DNA of 6,596 nt from an uncultured Christensenella sp. GTDB lineage: Bacteria > Bacillota > Clostridia > Christensenellales > UBA1242. Every line of letters begins with the position of its first letter. The first letter of the stretch is position 1. The DNA is taken from the NCBI GenBank assembly GCA_949293915.1, contig CASFFJ010000054.1, positions 1 through 6,596 of the forward strand, read 5' to 3'. The translations under genes were made by a program, and so were the position numbers. Below, piece by piece: positions 6,103 through 6,596 of the stretch. Below the pieces are notes generated by a model. The model was given only the letters and a program-made list of their open reading frames with translations, had not been told where the DNA came from and searched no databases.

Positions 6103-6306
6103 ATGAACATAGGAAGAATTATTAGAGAATTGAGAAAAGAGCGTGGTATTACACAAACCGAATTAGCTAATGAGATATCCACCACGCAAGACACCATATC
6201 TTTATGAGAACTAGGTAAAAGTTATCCCGATGTAGAGAATGTTGTTAAATTATGTAAGTTTTTTAATGTCAGCGCAGACTATTTGTTTGGATTAACTGAT
6301 ATTTAG
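6103..6306 (+). pseudogene. Small XRE-family (Cro/C1-type HTH) regulator with in-frame TGA at codon 35
   Basis: Reading through one TGA gives a complete 67-residue helix-turn-helix protein. It opens MNIGRIIRELRKERGITQ (1-18), continues TELANEISTTQDTISL (19-34), then TGA (6205-6207), then ELGKSYPDVENVVKLCKFF (36-54) and NVSADYLFGLTDI (55-67) before TAG (6304-6306). This is the standard five-helix XRE fold: recognition helix around 28-36 and the usual end VSADYLFGLTD. Related proteins commonly read ISLWELGKS here, so TGA sits exactly at a Trp position and is one base from TGG. No other frame damage is seen. Explanations are a recent nonsense mutation, a sequencing error, or TGA decoded as Trp. 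Other genes here use only TGG for Trp, favouring the first two. No clear ribosome binding site precedes the ATG. If truncated, the 34-residue product would lack half the fold and probably not bind DNA. Confidence 0.75.
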
Positions 6307-6311
6307 TATAT

Positions 6312-6344
6312 ATACAATAATAAAGTTAAATCTTGTATTTTTTT
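6312..6344 (+). terminator. Weak terminator-like hairpin after the XRE gene
   Basis: ATACAA (6312-6317) and TTGTAT (6333-6338) can form a 6-bp stem with a 15-base loop, and the second arm runs into seven T (6338-6344). The stem is short and A/T-rich, so termination would be weak; position just after the XRE stop is the main support. Confidence 0.25.
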
Positions 6345-6513
6345 ACCTCTTATTTGCTGATATTATCTTGTTAAAAATATAGAAAATTAAAAATTGTTTA
6401 TTACGCTAGATATAATTGACTAATGATGATAAATCAGTTTCGTATAATTTTATAAATTCAGAACTAATAAATTATTTTTACTGAAATGTTATAATCAACT
6501 GCTGTTAAATAAA

Positions 6514-6551
6514 AATTTAGACATAATCAGTTATGTCTAAATTAATTTTTT
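6514..6551 (+). terminator. Strong hairpin with T-run near right edge
   Basis: A perfect 13-bp stem, left arm AATTTAGACATAA (6514-6526), loop TCAG, right arm TTATGTCTAAATT (6531-6543), followed by AA and six T (6546-6551). The left flank is A-rich, so on the minus strand it also ends in T-rich sequence and may act in both directions. No gene ends next to it on the plus strand: the XRE stop is about 200 bases upstream. It could instead serve a minus-strand gene beyond the right edge. Confidence 0.6.
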
Positions 6552-6596
6552 ATTATTATAAAATCAACAATGCAAATTTTATAAATATTATTAACA

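Larger units (their letters stand above)
6307..6596. other. AT-rich non-coding tail to the right edge
   Basis: No open reading frame with a usable ribosome binding site is seen on either strand, and allowing TGA as a sense codon does not reveal one. The stretch holds scattered TATAAT-like hexamers (for example 6411-6416, and 6490-6495 preceded by TG) and one strong hairpin at 6514-6543. Confidence 0.5.

Overview
The window is AT-rich chromosomal DNA from a low-GC, Gram-positive-type bacterium, most likely an uncultured Bacillota or related lineage. The evidence is the house-keeping gene set (ftsH, a cvpA-like gene, tyrS, ychF, uppP), the GAGGTG/AAAGGA/AGGAG-type ribosome binding sites, sigma-A-like promoters with extended -10 elements, and very AT-rich spacers. 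The undecaprenyl-pyrophosphate phosphatase gene suggests a peptidoglycan-making, walled cell rather than a classical mycoplasma. I cannot name a species.

Layout. (1) Positions 1-959, minus: 5' part of ftsH, running off the left edge. (2) 960-1308: AT-rich divergent spacer with one promoter facing each way. (3) 1309-3317, plus: a two-gene unit, cvpA-like membrane protein then tyrS, closed by a strong hairpin at 3322-3353. (4) 3433-5031, minus: ychF followed 9 bases later by a GTG-started gene for an unrecognised two-helix membrane protein; this unit converges on tyrS. (5) 5113-5853, plus: uppP, divergent from ychF with promoters packed into about 50 bases. (6) 5854-6596: AT-rich tail containing one small XRE-type regulator gene (6103-6306) that is intact except for an in-frame TGA exactly where the family usually has Trp, plus palindromes and a strong hairpin near the right edge.

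How the genes relate. Most are core functions: membrane proteolysis (FtsH), tyrosine charging (TyrRS), ribosome-associated nucleotide hydrolysis (YchF) and lipid-carrier recycling for wall synthesis (UppP). I see no defence island, CRISPR array, insertion sequence, rRNA or tRNA. The part that departs from core genome is the right-hand 740 bases. The most checkable oddity is the TGA in the XRE gene. All 18 Trp codons I can read in the other six genes are TGG, which favours a nonsense mutation or sequencing error, but none of the six visible stop codons is TGA, so recoding is not excluded. I did not find convincing evidence of a new multi-gene system.
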